Below, piece after piece: positions 17,001 to 24,002 of a stretch of 34,735 bases of DNA. Source of the stretch: an uncultured Bacteroidales bacterium. GTDB lineage: Bacteria > Bacteroidota > Bacteroidia > Bacteroidales > P3. The first letter of the stretch is position 1. Each line of letters starts with the position of its first letter. The DNA is taken from the NCBI GenBank assembly GCA_947165345.1, contig CAMVAA010000008.1, positions 1-34,735 of the forward strand, in the 5' to 3' direction. A program made the translations under genes and the position numbers. Below the pieces are notes generated by a model. The model saw only the letters and a program-made list of their open reading frames with translations. It made no database searches and had not been told where the DNA came from.

Positions 17001-17285
17001 CACCCCGCCGTCCGCGATGCCCAGGTCGCGCATGATGTCGGCGCCCATGCCGCCGGCCGTCGGGTCCACGGGGGCCGAGGCCATGGTCTCGAGCTCGTGC
17101 ATGATTCTCCCTTTCATCTCCGCGGCAGCCTTGTTGGTGAAGGTAATCGCCAGTATGGAGCGGAAGCGGCTGTCGACGCCGGCCTCCCCGCCCGCAAATG
17201 CCATCTCAAGATACTCCTTCACAAGGGTATATGTCTTCCCAGACCCAGCCGAGGCCTTGCACACTATAAACGGATTGTCTGTCAT
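14076..17285 (-). CDS. AddA/RecB-like UvrD-helicase with C-terminal nuclease
   Basis: A 1069-residue superfamily 1A helicase-nuclease for double-strand break processing. From the N-terminus: Walker A ASAGSGKT at 11-18, LAITFTNKAAAEMKGRI, DEFQDTSVMQWHNLVPLL (motif II), DGKQAIYRFRQGD (III), LLTIHKAKGLEAPVVICP (V), LYVALTRPREQLYVF (VI), and a PD-(D/E)XK nuclease whose VVDFKTG core is near residue 1030. The architecture is that of AddA; the AddB partner is not in this window. The start is the Met before TDNPFIVCKASAG, just after a -7 box. Around residues 657-667 the sequence GRVGVEEGQT is coded by units of the 11-mer satellite found in gene gaps. Transcription is separate from tonB, with about 90 bases between them. 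Confidence 0.88.
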   Translation of the reverse strand: MTDNPFIVCKASAGSGKTYTLVKEYLEMAFAGGEAGVDSRFRSILAITFTNKAAAEMKGRIMHELETMASAPVDPTAGGMGADIMRDLGIADGGVLSRMAARLHSEVLHHYSDLSVSTIDSFMHRVVRTFAHDLGQPMNFDVMIDQQEMVDEAVSQLMSLAGTDGEEELTEVLQAFADSQMEEDRGYNVERLMSALATQLFKEDVEDHIAQLSKLTLSDFRDIQQGYTAELRRYEAALRRAGAEMVAALEAVGLDADTAPYGMSGYYGYFSRMADGAIAPPTARTVAAMDDGKLTSAKAPKALREAAEAALPALRERYAKVERLLGEGLTRYNSLRAMLRNLYSMALLGLLDREMRRYARDNEVVHLSDFNRLINRVVQDEDNPAPFVYERLGNRYRHFLIDEFQDTSVMQWHNLVPLLENGVSQRCRSLVVGDGKQAIYRFRQGDVRQFARLPRVEGMKHHGHTLGIRGNYSLVRLDTNHRTASAIVEFNNMLFAWLARHMYADNALVQELYVGRDADGRLRAEGDEELRQRVSKEMRGCVKLDFVSKADVGDTDIKEAIYGRIADTIETLVGERGYRYADIVVLARSNVELGAVSAYLSARGGVPLTSTESFYLRESHAVMAVVAVLRLLHNRADRVAQADLVHRMQAMGRVGVEEGQTARDAFVDGGLLPTIGGIRLNLDYLGSMDLYDCCETVVRELGLDGVDTPYVASLLNRVAAFAARHRQNVGEFLEWFDSQPRLSAAASDEVDAVRLLTIHKAKGLEAPVVICPLFYGHDYPVEMWVDVPAEGDGCQLPTAFVSLGNDELTVFEPQRREEQMLGEVDDLNILYVALTRPREQLYVFCPDAHDIKKPRERDLRYPALLRAFSDAVDYDGGDEDTRISAARNRDGKEPVRLERLSFADWTSKVHVASPSENAVTQLQEDKVRFGIYAHDLMAAVADADGVEQAISDFVAQVPDAADRERLASLARRVVTHSDARRFFDPRYTSKRECEMVVGGRRERPDRVVFAPEGTWVVDFKTGVPMAEHGTQVAGYCSAMVEMGYPAVSGYIVYLEPDVRVVEVPIFNHN
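15307..15333. repeat. 11-base satellite inside the AddA-like gene
   Basis: About two and a half units of the 11-mer family. The 19 bases ctctacccctactctaccc here are identical to bases in the gene gap at about 17415-17435. The insertion keeps the reading frame and gives the peptide GRVGVEEGQ. Confidence 0.6.
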
Positions 17286-17308
17286 CTTCCTCTGTCGTTT
17301 ATCGTTTG

Positions 17309-17316
17309 CAAAATTA
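17309..17316 (-). promoter_or_regulatory. -7 box of the AddA-like gene
   Basis: On the minus strand TAATTTTG is an exact TAnnTTTG match about 25 bases before the chosen ATG. No good TTG is seen 19 bases upstream. Confidence 0.5.
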
Positions 17317-17390
17317 CACAAAATTCCCGACATGGACACCTCAAAATCAAAGATATATGTAAAAGCGTATCCCTCAGCACCTTCCCCGCA

Positions 17391-17442
17391 CCCTCTCTAC
17401 CCCCTCTCTACCCCCTCTCTACCCCTACTCTACCCCCCTCTC
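17391..17442. repeat. 11-base tandem satellite, copy 2
   Basis: Almost five units of accccctctct and variants (acccctactct, acccccctctc). With the 8-mer array that follows, it fills most of the nearly 300 bases between the ABC exporter gene and the AddA-like gene. Nothing gene-like is seen in that gap. Confidence 0.75.
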
Positions 17443-17503
17443 CACCGTCACCCTCCATCCGAATATCACCCCTTCGACCCATAAACACATAACCCCTCCG
17501 ACC

Positions 17504-17578
17504 CAAAGTCTCGAAGCCCCAAAGTCCCAAAGTCTCGTAGACTCGTCGTCTCGAAGTCTTGTTGTCTCGTTGTCTCGA
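17504..17578. repeat. 8-base tandem array in the gene gap
   Basis: About ten units of the type cgaagtct (caaagtct, cgaagccc, caaagtcc, cgtagact, cgtcgtct, tgttgtct and so on), ending a few bases before the stop of the ABC exporter gene. It is the same family as the in-frame array at 1774-1860. Confidence 0.8.
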
Positions 17579-17584
17579 AACCCC

Positions 17585-19402
17585 TCAGCAAAACGACTGC
17601 ATCTCCACCAGCTTCCGGTAGAGCCCCGGCTCCGCAAGGAGCTGGTCGTGGGTGCCGCTCTGCACTATGCGCCCCCCGTCCAGCACCACTATCAGGTCGG
17701 CATGCCGTATCGTGGAGAGCCTGTGCGCTATGGTGATGGTGGTGCGCCCGTGTCCCAGGGCGTCGAGCTCGGTCTGCACCGCATGCTCGCTGGCCGAGTC
17801 CAGGGCCGACGTCGCCTCGTCGAATACCAGTATTGGGGTGTCGCGCAGCAGCGCGCGCGCTATGCTGATTCTCTGTCGCTGGCCACCCGAGAGGTTCAGG
17901 CCCCGGTCTCCGACCATGGTGTCGTAGCCCTCGGGCAGGCTCTGTATGAAGTCGTCGGCATTGGCCATCCGCGCGGCGGCCCGTATCTGCTCTCGCGTGT
18001 AGCGCGCGCTCCCGAACGATATATTGTTGGCCACCGTGTCGTTGAAGAGGATGCAGTCCTGGCTCACAAGCCCGAACTGCCGCCGCACGGAGTTGATATT
18101 CACCGCGCGCAGGTCCTGCCCGTCGATGCTGATGCTGCCCGAGCTGACATCATAGAAGCGCGGCAGCAGGTCCACCAGCGTGCTCTTCCCGGCCCCCGAC
18201 GGCCCCACGATGGCAAGGTGCATCCCGTGCGGTATGGTCAGGTCCACATGCTGCAGTATCGGCACACCGTCGTCGAAGTGGAACGACACGTCGCGCAGCT
18301 CTATCGCCGTGGCAAAGGGCGCCAGCTGCGGCGCTCCGGGCTGCTCCACGATGACCTCGTCGGCGTCCATCACGTCCAGGAACCGCTGCGCCGATGCCGA
18401 CCCTTTCAGCAGGCTGTTGTAGGCCGTCACCACGGCCTTGATCGGCGGTATGAGCCTGGCAAAGACGATGACGAAGAAGATAAACACCGAAGGCATGATA
18501 TGCCCCCCTATGACCCACGAGCCGCCCACGACGAGGATGATGACCAGCGCCAGCGTGCCGAGTATCTCCGACAGCGGCCCCGAAAGCTCGCGCCGCCGCG
18601 CCACGCGCTGCATCGTCGCGGTATAGTTCGCGTTGGCTCGGCCGAAGCGCTCCTCCTGGAACCGCGCCGCGCCCGAAAGCTTGACCACACGCATGGCCGT
18701 GAGCGTCTCCTCCAGCATCGCAAAGAGCCGCCCCAGCAGGTTCTGTCCCTGCTGCGAGTTGCGTTTCAGGCTGCCGCCTATGCGCGCTATCATCCACACC
18801 CCGCCCGGCAGCACCAGCAGGAAGAGGACAAACAAACGCCACGACACGAACAGTAGCGTCGCGCAGAACACTATGATGTTGATGGGGTCCTTCACCAGCG
18901 ACTGCAGCGTGCTCACCACGCTCCACTCTATGTCGGTCAGGTCGTTGGCCATGCGGCTTATGAGGTCCCCGCGGCGCTGACGCGTGAAGTAGCCCACCGG
19001 CAGTATCGTGATGCGGTGGTAGAGGTCGTCCCTGAAGCGCTCTATGAGGCCGTTGCGTATCGAGGCCAGAAACACCATGGCCACATATCGGAACAGGTTG
19101 CTCAGCAGCGAGCAGGCCAGATACCCGCCCCCTATCCACAGCAGGCAGTTCCACATGCCTATGCTCTCTTTGTATTGGTGCAGGTGCCAGAAGGCCCACT
19201 GCGCCACACCCTCCTGGCTGAAGGTCAGCGTCGGCTCGGCGGCCGGCACGCTGCCAAGCCCGAAAAGCAGCTCCACGAAGGGCACTATCATCACATACGA
19301 CCCCAGGTTGAACAATATGTGCAGCAGGTTGAAGAAGACGTTGAAACCTATCTTCCACGGAAAGAACCTGAGATACGAGAGTATGCGGCCTATCGGTTTC
19401 AT
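17585..19402 (-). CDS. MsbA-like ABC exporter, fused permease and ATPase
   Basis: A 605-residue half-transporter. The membrane domain (about 15 to 335) shows hydrophobic segments near 18-50, 87-115, 170-205 and 280-315. The ATPase domain has Walker A GPSGAGKST at 400-408, signature LNLSGGQRQRISIARALL, Walker B ILVFDEATSALD and switch His in IAHRLSTIRHADLIVVLDGG. It acts as a homodimer in the inner membrane. The best-known relatives flip lipid A or lipids (MsbA) or export drugs and peptides, and the substrate cannot be settled here. The frame is open far upstream, but the true ATG at 19402 overlaps the stop of the PorE-like gene as ATGA, so the pair is translationally coupled, which suggests an envelope role. 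Confidence 0.88.
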   Translation of the reverse strand: MKPIGRILSYLRFFPWKIGFNVFFNLLHILFNLGSYVMIVPFVELLFGLGSVPAAEPTLTFSQEGVAQWAFWHLHQYKESIGMWNCLLWIGGGYLACSLLSNLFRYVAMVFLASIRNGLIERFRDDLYHRITILPVGYFTRQRRGDLISRMANDLTDIEWSVVSTLQSLVKDPINIIVFCATLLFVSWRLFVLFLLVLPGGVWMIARIGGSLKRNSQQGQNLLGRLFAMLEETLTAMRVVKLSGAARFQEERFGRANANYTATMQRVARRRELSGPLSEILGTLALVIILVVGGSWVIGGHIMPSVFIFFVIVFARLIPPIKAVVTAYNSLLKGSASAQRFLDVMDADEVIVEQPGAPQLAPFATAIELRDVSFHFDDGVPILQHVDLTIPHGMHLAIVGPSGAGKSTLVDLLPRFYDVSSGSISIDGQDLRAVNINSVRRQFGLVSQDCILFNDTVANNISFGSARYTREQIRAAARMANADDFIQSLPEGYDTMVGDRGLNLSGGQRQRISIARALLRDTPILVFDEATSALDSASEHAVQTELDALGHGRTTITIAHRLSTIRHADLIVVLDGGRIVQSGTHDQLLAEPGLYRKLVEMQSFC

Positions 19403-21120
19403 AGCAGTCTGATTTGTTGGCGCTTGTACTCCGTGCCGCCGCGATACAGGACTCTGTCCTGACGTATTCCCATCGCCCTCAGCCTTTCGCAGGCGTCGCG
19501 GGCGTCGGCGCGCCGCGGGCCTTCTATCATCACGTGGACCATCGGGTGCGCCACGAGCCACGCCGCCAGGGCCTCCACCACGGACGTGTCTCCGAGGGCC
19601 ATGGCCGAAACGCTGTCGTCCAGGCGCACCGTGCGGCCGTCCAGCTCGCGCGCCGTGCCGCTCACTATGGCGGGCAGCATTCCCTCCGCGCTTAGGGTGA
19701 CCGTCGTCGGGCGCCGCTCGCCCAGCACAAGCAGGGTGTCGCGCCCTCCACTCGCCGTCCCCACGGTCATCCGGCACAGGCGCATCGGCTCCGGCCGCGC
19801 CGCGGGATACAGGTCGAACATCAGGATGTCCGTGCTGCGCGAGTCGTCGAGGCGCCCGGCGAAGTAGGCCCGCCGTCCGTCGGCGGTCACGCCGAAGCCG
19901 CTCTCGTCCGTCTCCGTGTTGATGGGCAGCCCCAGGTTCGTGGGACGGTTCCCGAAGCGGTCGTCGAGGTCAGCAAAGTAGATGTCGTATCCACCGAAGC
20001 CCTGCCATCCGTCGCTGAGGAAGTACAGCGTGTGCCCGTCAGCGGCAAGGAAGGGCATCTTCTCGTTGCCGGCCGTGTTCACGTTCGGACCCAGGTTCTC
20101 CGGGCGGCTCCAGTCGCCGTTGGCCAGCCGGCGGCACTTCCAGAGGTCGGTCCCTCCCACTCCGCCGCGGCGGTTCGAGGCGAAGACCAGCACCCTCCCG
20201 TCGGCGCTCACCGTCGGCTGCGACTCCCACGTGTTCGGGTCGTTCACGTGGCGCCCCAGCGCCTCCGGCTCGCCCCACCGGCCGTCGCGCTTCTCCACGC
20301 GGTATATGTCGCTGTTCGCGTAGCCGCGGCTGTCGGTGATGACGGAGTAGTAGAGCTCCCTCCCGTCGGCGGTGACGGTCACTCCTCCCTCCGGGCGTCC
20401 GCTGTTGAACGGCGCAGGTAGCGGCATGCCGGCGCTGTATGCCGTGTCCGTCCACCGGCTCGAGCACAGCTGCCACCTCGTCTCCTCAAGCTCGCGCGCA
20501 TAGTAGGTGCGCTCGCGCTTCACAGGCACCTTCCGCAGGTAGTAGAAGGTCGTCCCGTCGGGGCTCAGCGTGGGCAGTATCTCGTCGCGCCGCGAGCTGA
20601 CGCCGGCCACACGCTCCGGCTCGAACGGCGCGGCATTGAGCTCCGCCGCCGCCAGGAACTGCGACCAGTACAGGTAGTTCGACGCCTCCTCGTAGGCGGC
20701 CATGGTGGCCTTCTCCTCGCTCCCCTCCGCCAGCGCGAAGTAGCGCTCCAGCTCGCCCACCGCCTCGTCGTAGCGCTTGTCGGTGTAGTGGATCACTCCC
20801 ATGTAGTAGTGCGCCAGCGCATTGGGGTAGTCGGGCGCAAGCTCTATGCAGCGGCCGAAGTATTTCCGTATGCCCGCGGTGTTGAAGCCGTCGTTCACGG
20901 CCGTCATGCCGAGCCAGAACTGCGGCTCCGCGGCCTTGGGGTTGCGCGACGCCACCTTGCGCAGCAACACCGCAGCCTGGTGGTAGTCGCCTTTCTCGTA
21001 TAGCGTCAGCGCCTCCTCGTAGCTCCTGCGGTCGGCCCCTTTGAACTCCTGCCCCCACAGCGGACCGCACGCGCCGACCGTCGCTGCAAACAGCAGCAGC
21101 GCGGCCGTCGCGCGTCTCAT
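19399..21120 (-). CDS. TPR / PD40 beta-propeller / OmpA-like protein, PorE-like
   Basis: A 573-residue envelope protein. The signal peptide MRRATAALLLFAATVGACG could be lipoprotein type (VGAC) or type I (LWGQ). Then come TPR repeats (about 20 to 150: ALTLYEKGDYHQAAVLLRKVASRNP, AHYYMGVIHYTDKRYDEAVGELERYF) and a WD40-like PD40 propeller (about 180 to 430: DEILPTLSPDGTTFYYL, SQPTVSADGRVLVFASNRRGGVGGTDLW, KMPFLAADGHTLYFLSDGWQGFGGYDIY). A shortened middle domain follows, then a C-terminal OmpA-like segment (MVHVMIEGPRRADARDACERLRAMGI). This order matches PorE, an outer-membrane-associated component of the type IX secretion system, which is about 100 residues longer. The T9SS cargo at the other end of the window makes the assignment plausible. 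The alternative is a general PD40/OmpA lipoprotein. Confidence 0.6.
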   Translation of the reverse strand: MRRATAALLLFAATVGACGPLWGQEFKGADRRSYEEALTLYEKGDYHQAAVLLRKVASRNPKAAEPQFWLGMTAVNDGFNTAGIRKYFGRCIELAPDYPNALAHYYMGVIHYTDKRYDEAVGELERYFALAEGSEEKATMAAYEEASNYLYWSQFLAAAELNAAPFEPERVAGVSSRRDEILPTLSPDGTTFYYLRKVPVKRERTYYARELEETRWQLCSSRWTDTAYSAGMPLPAPFNSGRPEGGVTVTADGRELYYSVITDSRGYANSDIYRVEKRDGRWGEPEALGRHVNDPNTWESQPTVSADGRVLVFASNRRGGVGGTDLWKCRRLANGDWSRPENLGPNVNTAGNEKMPFLAADGHTLYFLSDGWQGFGGYDIYFADLDDRFGNRPTNLGLPINTETDESGFGVTADGRRAYFAGRLDDSRSTDILMFDLYPAARPEPMRLCRMTVGTASGGRDTLLVLGERRPTTVTLSAEGMLPAIVSGTARELDGRTVRLDDSVSAMALGDTSVVEALAAWLVAHPMVHVMIEGPRRADARDACERLRAMGIRQDRVLYRGGTEYKRQQIRLL

Positions 21121-21182
21121 GCAGGTTGCTATGTCGTTCCTTGTCTCCACCGTTCGGCGTCTGTATGAGGTCCGTCGCTGCG

Positions 21183-22115
21183 TCAGAGTTTTGTCGGGTC
21201 TATGTGGAAATTCGCCCCCACGCCGTTGCACGGCGTGGTGCAGCGTATGGCACACTCGTCGCACGACGGGCTGAGTTCACCGTGCAGTCTCTTCTTCACC
21301 ATGTCCCCCACGGCGTTGCGCAGCGGCTCGATGCCAATGCCGCGTATCACCTCGTCGCAGAAGGCGTAGCTGAGCATCGTCACAGCGGTGCGCTCCGAGA
21401 TTCCGCGCGTCATGAGGTAGAACAAGGCCTGCTCGTCGAGCTGTCCTATCGTGCTCCCGTGCGAGCACTTCACGTCGTCGTTGTATATCTCCAGGAAGGG
21501 ACGCGTGTCCACGTGCGCCTTGTCCGTGAGCAGTATGTTGCGGTTGGTCTGGTAGGCCTCGGTCTTCACCGCCCCGTCCTGCACCAGCACATGCCCGTTG
21601 AAGCGCGCACGCGCCGCGTCGTCGACAATGCCCTTGTACAGCTCCCTGCTGTTGCAGTGCGGCTTGGCATGCTCCACGAAGATGTAGTTGTCGCACTCCT
21701 GGTCGCGGTCTATCAGGTAGAGGCCGTCGGCCTCCACGTTGCAGCCCTCGCCCTGCATCCTGATCACCACATTGTTCCTCACATGCCCTCCCCCAAGGGT
21801 GACGGTGCACATGCTCAGCGTGGCGTCTCTCTCCATGGCGATGCTGAGGTCGGTCAGATGGTGCTGCGGGGTGTTGACTCCCTGCAGCCTGTAGAGTCTC
21901 ACGTGCGACCCCTCGCCGATTTCCAGGTGCAGGTTCGGCAGGTCGTCCTCTATTCTGTAGCCGGCGCCATCGTCCAGCATAAACATCGGGGCGTCGTCGG
22001 CCGAGCAGAGCACCAGGCTCAGCTCCTCGCAGCGTCCGGTGCGCAGCGTCCGGGCCGCGGCCTCTTGCCGCCACTCGTCGGTCCACACATCGGGCAGTAT
22101 GTCTTTTCTAATCAT
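21183..22115 (-). CDS. sufD: Fe-S cluster assembly protein SufD, shortened
   Basis: A 310-residue SufBD-family protein, part of the SufBCD scaffold that builds Fe-S clusters. The core beta-helix and C-terminal helices are clear: GGGHVRNNVVIRMQGEG, DNYIFVEHAKPHCNSRELYKGIVDD, AYQTNRNILLTDKA, and the family signature PFLEIYNDDVKCSHGSTIGQLDEQALFYLMTRGI. Usual SufD proteins are about 440 residues, so much of the N-terminal helical domain is absent. The C-terminus carries four Cys (285, 288, 292, 296) in SCDECAIRCTTPCNG; Bacteroides relatives end in a shorter Cys tail. It lies 34 bases after sufC, and no sufB or sufS is in the window. The PorE-like gene follows 62 bases later. Confidence 0.88.
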   Translation of the reverse strand: MIRKDILPDVWTDEWRQEAAARTLRTGRCEELSLVLCSADDAPMFMLDDGAGYRIEDDLPNLHLEIGEGSHVRLYRLQGVNTPQHHLTDLSIAMERDATLSMCTVTLGGGHVRNNVVIRMQGEGCNVEADGLYLIDRDQECDNYIFVEHAKPHCNSRELYKGIVDDAARARFNGHVLVQDGAVKTEAYQTNRNILLTDKAHVDTRPFLEIYNDDVKCSHGSTIGQLDEQALFYLMTRGISERTAVTMLSYAFCDEVIRGIGIEPLRNAVGDMVKKRLHGELSPSCDECAIRCTTPCNGVGANFHIDPTKL

Positions 22116-22149
22116 AACGGTTATTCAACGTTTGCCGGTAACAGCTGTT

Positions 22150-22914
22150 TTACTGCTTCCCCTCCAGTTCTTCCTTTATCCACTCGTAGCCCCTCTCCTC
22201 GAGCTCCAGGGCGAGCTCCTTGGGCCCCGTCTTCACAATCCGGCCCTCGTAGAGCACATGGACAAAGTCGGGCACTATGAAGTCCAGCAGGCGCTGGTAG
22301 TGCGTGATGACGATGGTGGCGTTGTCCTTCGAGCGCAACTGGTTGACGCCTCCAGCCACGATGCGCAGCGCGTCGATGTCGAGCCCAGAGTCGGTCTCGT
22401 CGAGAATCGAGAGCGTGGGGTTGAGCATCGCCATCTGGAATATCTCGTTCTTCTTCTTCTCACCACCGCTGAAGCCCTCGTTCACCGAGCGCCCAGCAAG
22501 GCTGGCGGTCATCTCCACCACCTTCTTCTTCTCCTCCATCAGCCGCAGGAACTCGGCCCCGCTCAACGGGTCGAGGCCGTGGTATTTCCGCTGCTCGTTG
22601 ACGGCGGTGCGCATGAAGTTGGTGATGCTCACACCCGGTATCTCTACCGGATACTGGAACCCGAGGAAGATGCCCTCGCAGGCCCGCTGGTCCACAGGCA
22701 TGCCCAGTATGTCCTTGCCGTTGTAGATAACCTCGCCGGCCGTGACCGTATACTTCGGATTGCCGGCTATCACTCCGGCCATCGTACTCTTGCCGTTGCC
22801 GTTCGGACCCATGATGGCGTGCACTTCGCCACGGTTGACTTCAAGGTCCACACCTTTCAGTATTTCGCGTTCGCCTATCGAAGCGTGCAAATTGCGTATG
22901 GAGAGTAATGACAT
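22150..22914 (-). CDS. sufC: Fe-S assembly ATPase SufC
   Basis: A 254-residue soluble ABC ATPase that energises the SufBCD scaffold. Numbered from the chosen start: Walker A GPNGNGKST at 36-44, Q-loop in FLGFQYPVEIPGVS, signature GFSGGEKKKNEIFQ around 148-158, Walker B SILDETDSGLD around 170-179, switch His in VITHYQRLL. These include the SufC-specific EGFSGGEKKK. Four more codons are open upstream, but MSLLSIRN is the family N-terminus. It begins its own transcript: a -7 box lies about 65 bases upstream with a leader hairpin between. Confidence 0.95.
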   Translation of the reverse strand: MSLLSIRNLHASIGEREILKGVDLEVNRGEVHAIMGPNGNGKSTMAGVIAGNPKYTVTAGEVIYNGKDILGMPVDQRACEGIFLGFQYPVEIPGVSITNFMRTAVNEQRKYHGLDPLSGAEFLRLMEEKKKVVEMTASLAGRSVNEGFSGGEKKKNEIFQMAMLNPTLSILDETDSGLDIDALRIVAGGVNQLRSKDNATIVITHYQRLLDFIVPDFVHVLYEGRIVKTGPKELALELEERGYEWIKEELEGKQ

Positions 22915-22951
22915 TTTTATATACAATTTGTTGGTTTATACTACTCTATTG

Positions 22952-22969
22952 CTTTTCCTCACGGAAAAG
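22952..22969 (-). promoter_or_regulatory. Leader hairpin in the sufC 5' UTR
   Basis: A perfect 7-bp stem cttttcc/ggaaaag closes a gtga loop on the minus strand, a GNRA-type tetraloop. It sits between the -7 box and the sufC start and lacks a following T run, so it is more likely an mRNA-stability or protein-binding element than a terminator. Confidence 0.4.
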
Positions 22970-22976
22970 TCATTAA

Positions 22977-23026
22977 GCAAAGATACACTTTTTTCTTCAC
23001 ACATCTGAAAAAAAGTGTATCTTTGC
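22977..23026. promoter_or_regulatory. Palindromic divergent promoters of sufC and the SAM hydrolase gene
   Basis: Two copies of aaaaaagtgtatctttgc face away from each other (arms 22977-22994 and 23009-23026) around a short spacer. Each arm contains an exact -7 box TATCTTTG: 22985-22978 on the minus strand toward sufC and 23018-23025 on the plus strand. Neither has a TTG at -33. The plus-strand box ends only nine bases before the ATG at 23035, so that mRNA should have almost no leader. Confidence 0.7.
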
Positions 23027-23034
23027 ACCTTGAT

Positions 23035-23820
23035 ATGAGTACGCCAATAATAACACTGACAACCGATTGGGGCGACCAAGGTTTCTTTTCCGGCATGGTA
23101 AAAGGGCTTTTGTTCAGCCTGGTCGACGGGGTGCGGGTGGTCGACATCACCCACAGCCTCGAGGCGTACAATGTCATGACCGCCACCTTCGTGGTGCGAC
23201 ACGCTTGCTCCGGCTTCCCTCCGGGCACCGTGCATATCGTCGACGTCGCCTCCCGCCCGCCGTTCCTCTGCGTCAAGGCACGCGGCCAGTACTACCTCTG
23301 CAGCGACAACGGCCTGCCCTCCATGGCCTTCGGCGACGACATCGAGGATGTCAGCCTGCTGCAGGTGCAGGAAGGGGGCGTCTACAACTTCGCGGCCTAC
23401 AACCTCTTCGCACGCGTGGCGGCCCGCCTGCTCCAGGGCGCCTCCATGCGCGACCTCGGCGAGCAGCCTCAGCAGCTGCTGCAGCGCAACATGCCGCGCT
23501 ACATCCAGCAGGGCGACTATTTCCGCATCTACGTCCACTATATTGACTCCTACGGCAACGCCTACCTCGGCATGAGCTACCGCGAATTCGAGGGGCTGCG
23601 CCAGGGTCGGCCGTTCGCGCTCACCGTCCGCGACCAGGAAGTCACCGAGCTCTCCGCCGGCTACTTCCAGCAGCATTCCTCCAACGACCCCCGCCGCCGG
23701 CTACGCCTCACCGTCTCCGCCACCGGTCTGCTCGAGCTGGCCGTGAAAGAGGGATCGCTCGCCCAACTGGTCGGCCTCCGCGTCAACGAGAGCGTCCTCC
23801 TGAAATTCAAAGGCGAATAA
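23035..23820 (+). CDS. SAM hydroxide adenosyltransferase (DUF62 family)
   Basis: A 261-residue member of the SAM hydrolase/halogenase-like family, which splits S-adenosylmethionine to adenosine and methionine using water. The N-terminus ITLTTDWGDQGFFSGMVKGLL carries the family Asp and glycine loop; VDITHSLEAYNVMTATFVV, TVHIVDV and LCSDNGLPSMAF follow, and YIDSYGNAYLGMS marks the start of the C-terminal domain. The halogenase-type insertion loop is absent, favouring hydrolysis. ATG 23035 is preferred over an upstream TTG that would lie inside the -7 box. The shared promoter with sufC hints at joint control of sulfur metabolism, which is inference. Confidence 0.9.
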   Translation: MSTPIITLTTDWGDQGFFSGMVKGLLFSLVDGVRVVDITHSLEAYNVMTATFVVRHACSGFPPGTVHIVDVASRPPFLCVKARGQYYLCSDNGLPSMAFGDDIEDVSLLQVQEGGVYNFAAYNLFARVAARLLQGASMRDLGEQPQQLLQRNMPRYIQQGDYFRIYVHYIDSYGNAYLGMSYREFEGLRQGRPFALTVRDQEVTELSAGYFQQHSSNDPRRRLRLTVSATGLLELAVKEGSLAQLVGLRVNESVLLKFKGE

Positions 23821-23843
23821 CCTCACCCCACCCCCTCCCCCCC

Positions 23844-23950
23844 CCTTAAACCTTAAACCCTAAACCCTAAACCCTCAACCTTAAACCTTAAACCTTAAAC
23901 CCTAAACCCTAAACCTTAAACCCTAAACCTTAAACCTTAAACCTTAAACC
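23844..23950. repeat. Telomere-like 7-base tandem array
   Basis: About fifteen units of ccttaaa or ccctaaa, preceded by a C-rich run (23821-23843). It follows the stop of the SAM hydrolase gene directly and is followed by a terminator hairpin. The ccctaaa unit equals the plant-type telomere repeat, but both flanks are bacterial genes. Confidence 0.9.
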
Positions 23951-23986
23951 AAAAGGGCGGCAGAGTGCAAACTCTGCCGCCCTTTT
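23951..23986. terminator. Bidirectional intrinsic terminator
   Basis: A perfect 16-bp stem aaaagggcggcagagt with a gcaa loop and T/A runs on both sides. It lies between the convergent SAM hydrolase and DUF3078 genes. Confidence 0.93.
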
Positions 23987-24002
23987 AGACTTGCTCTTTC
24001 CG

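Noticed and set aside
3774-17578. CRISPR array
   Set aside because: Units are only 8 to 11 bases with no spacers and no cas genes.
17585-19777. ABC exporter starting at 19777
   Set aside because: The first 125 residues are the shadow of the PorE-like gene; the ATGA overlap at 19402 gives the normal N-terminus.
23844-23950. True telomere or eukaryotic contamination
   Set aside because: The array is internal, both flanks are bacterial genes, and two variants are mixed irregularly.
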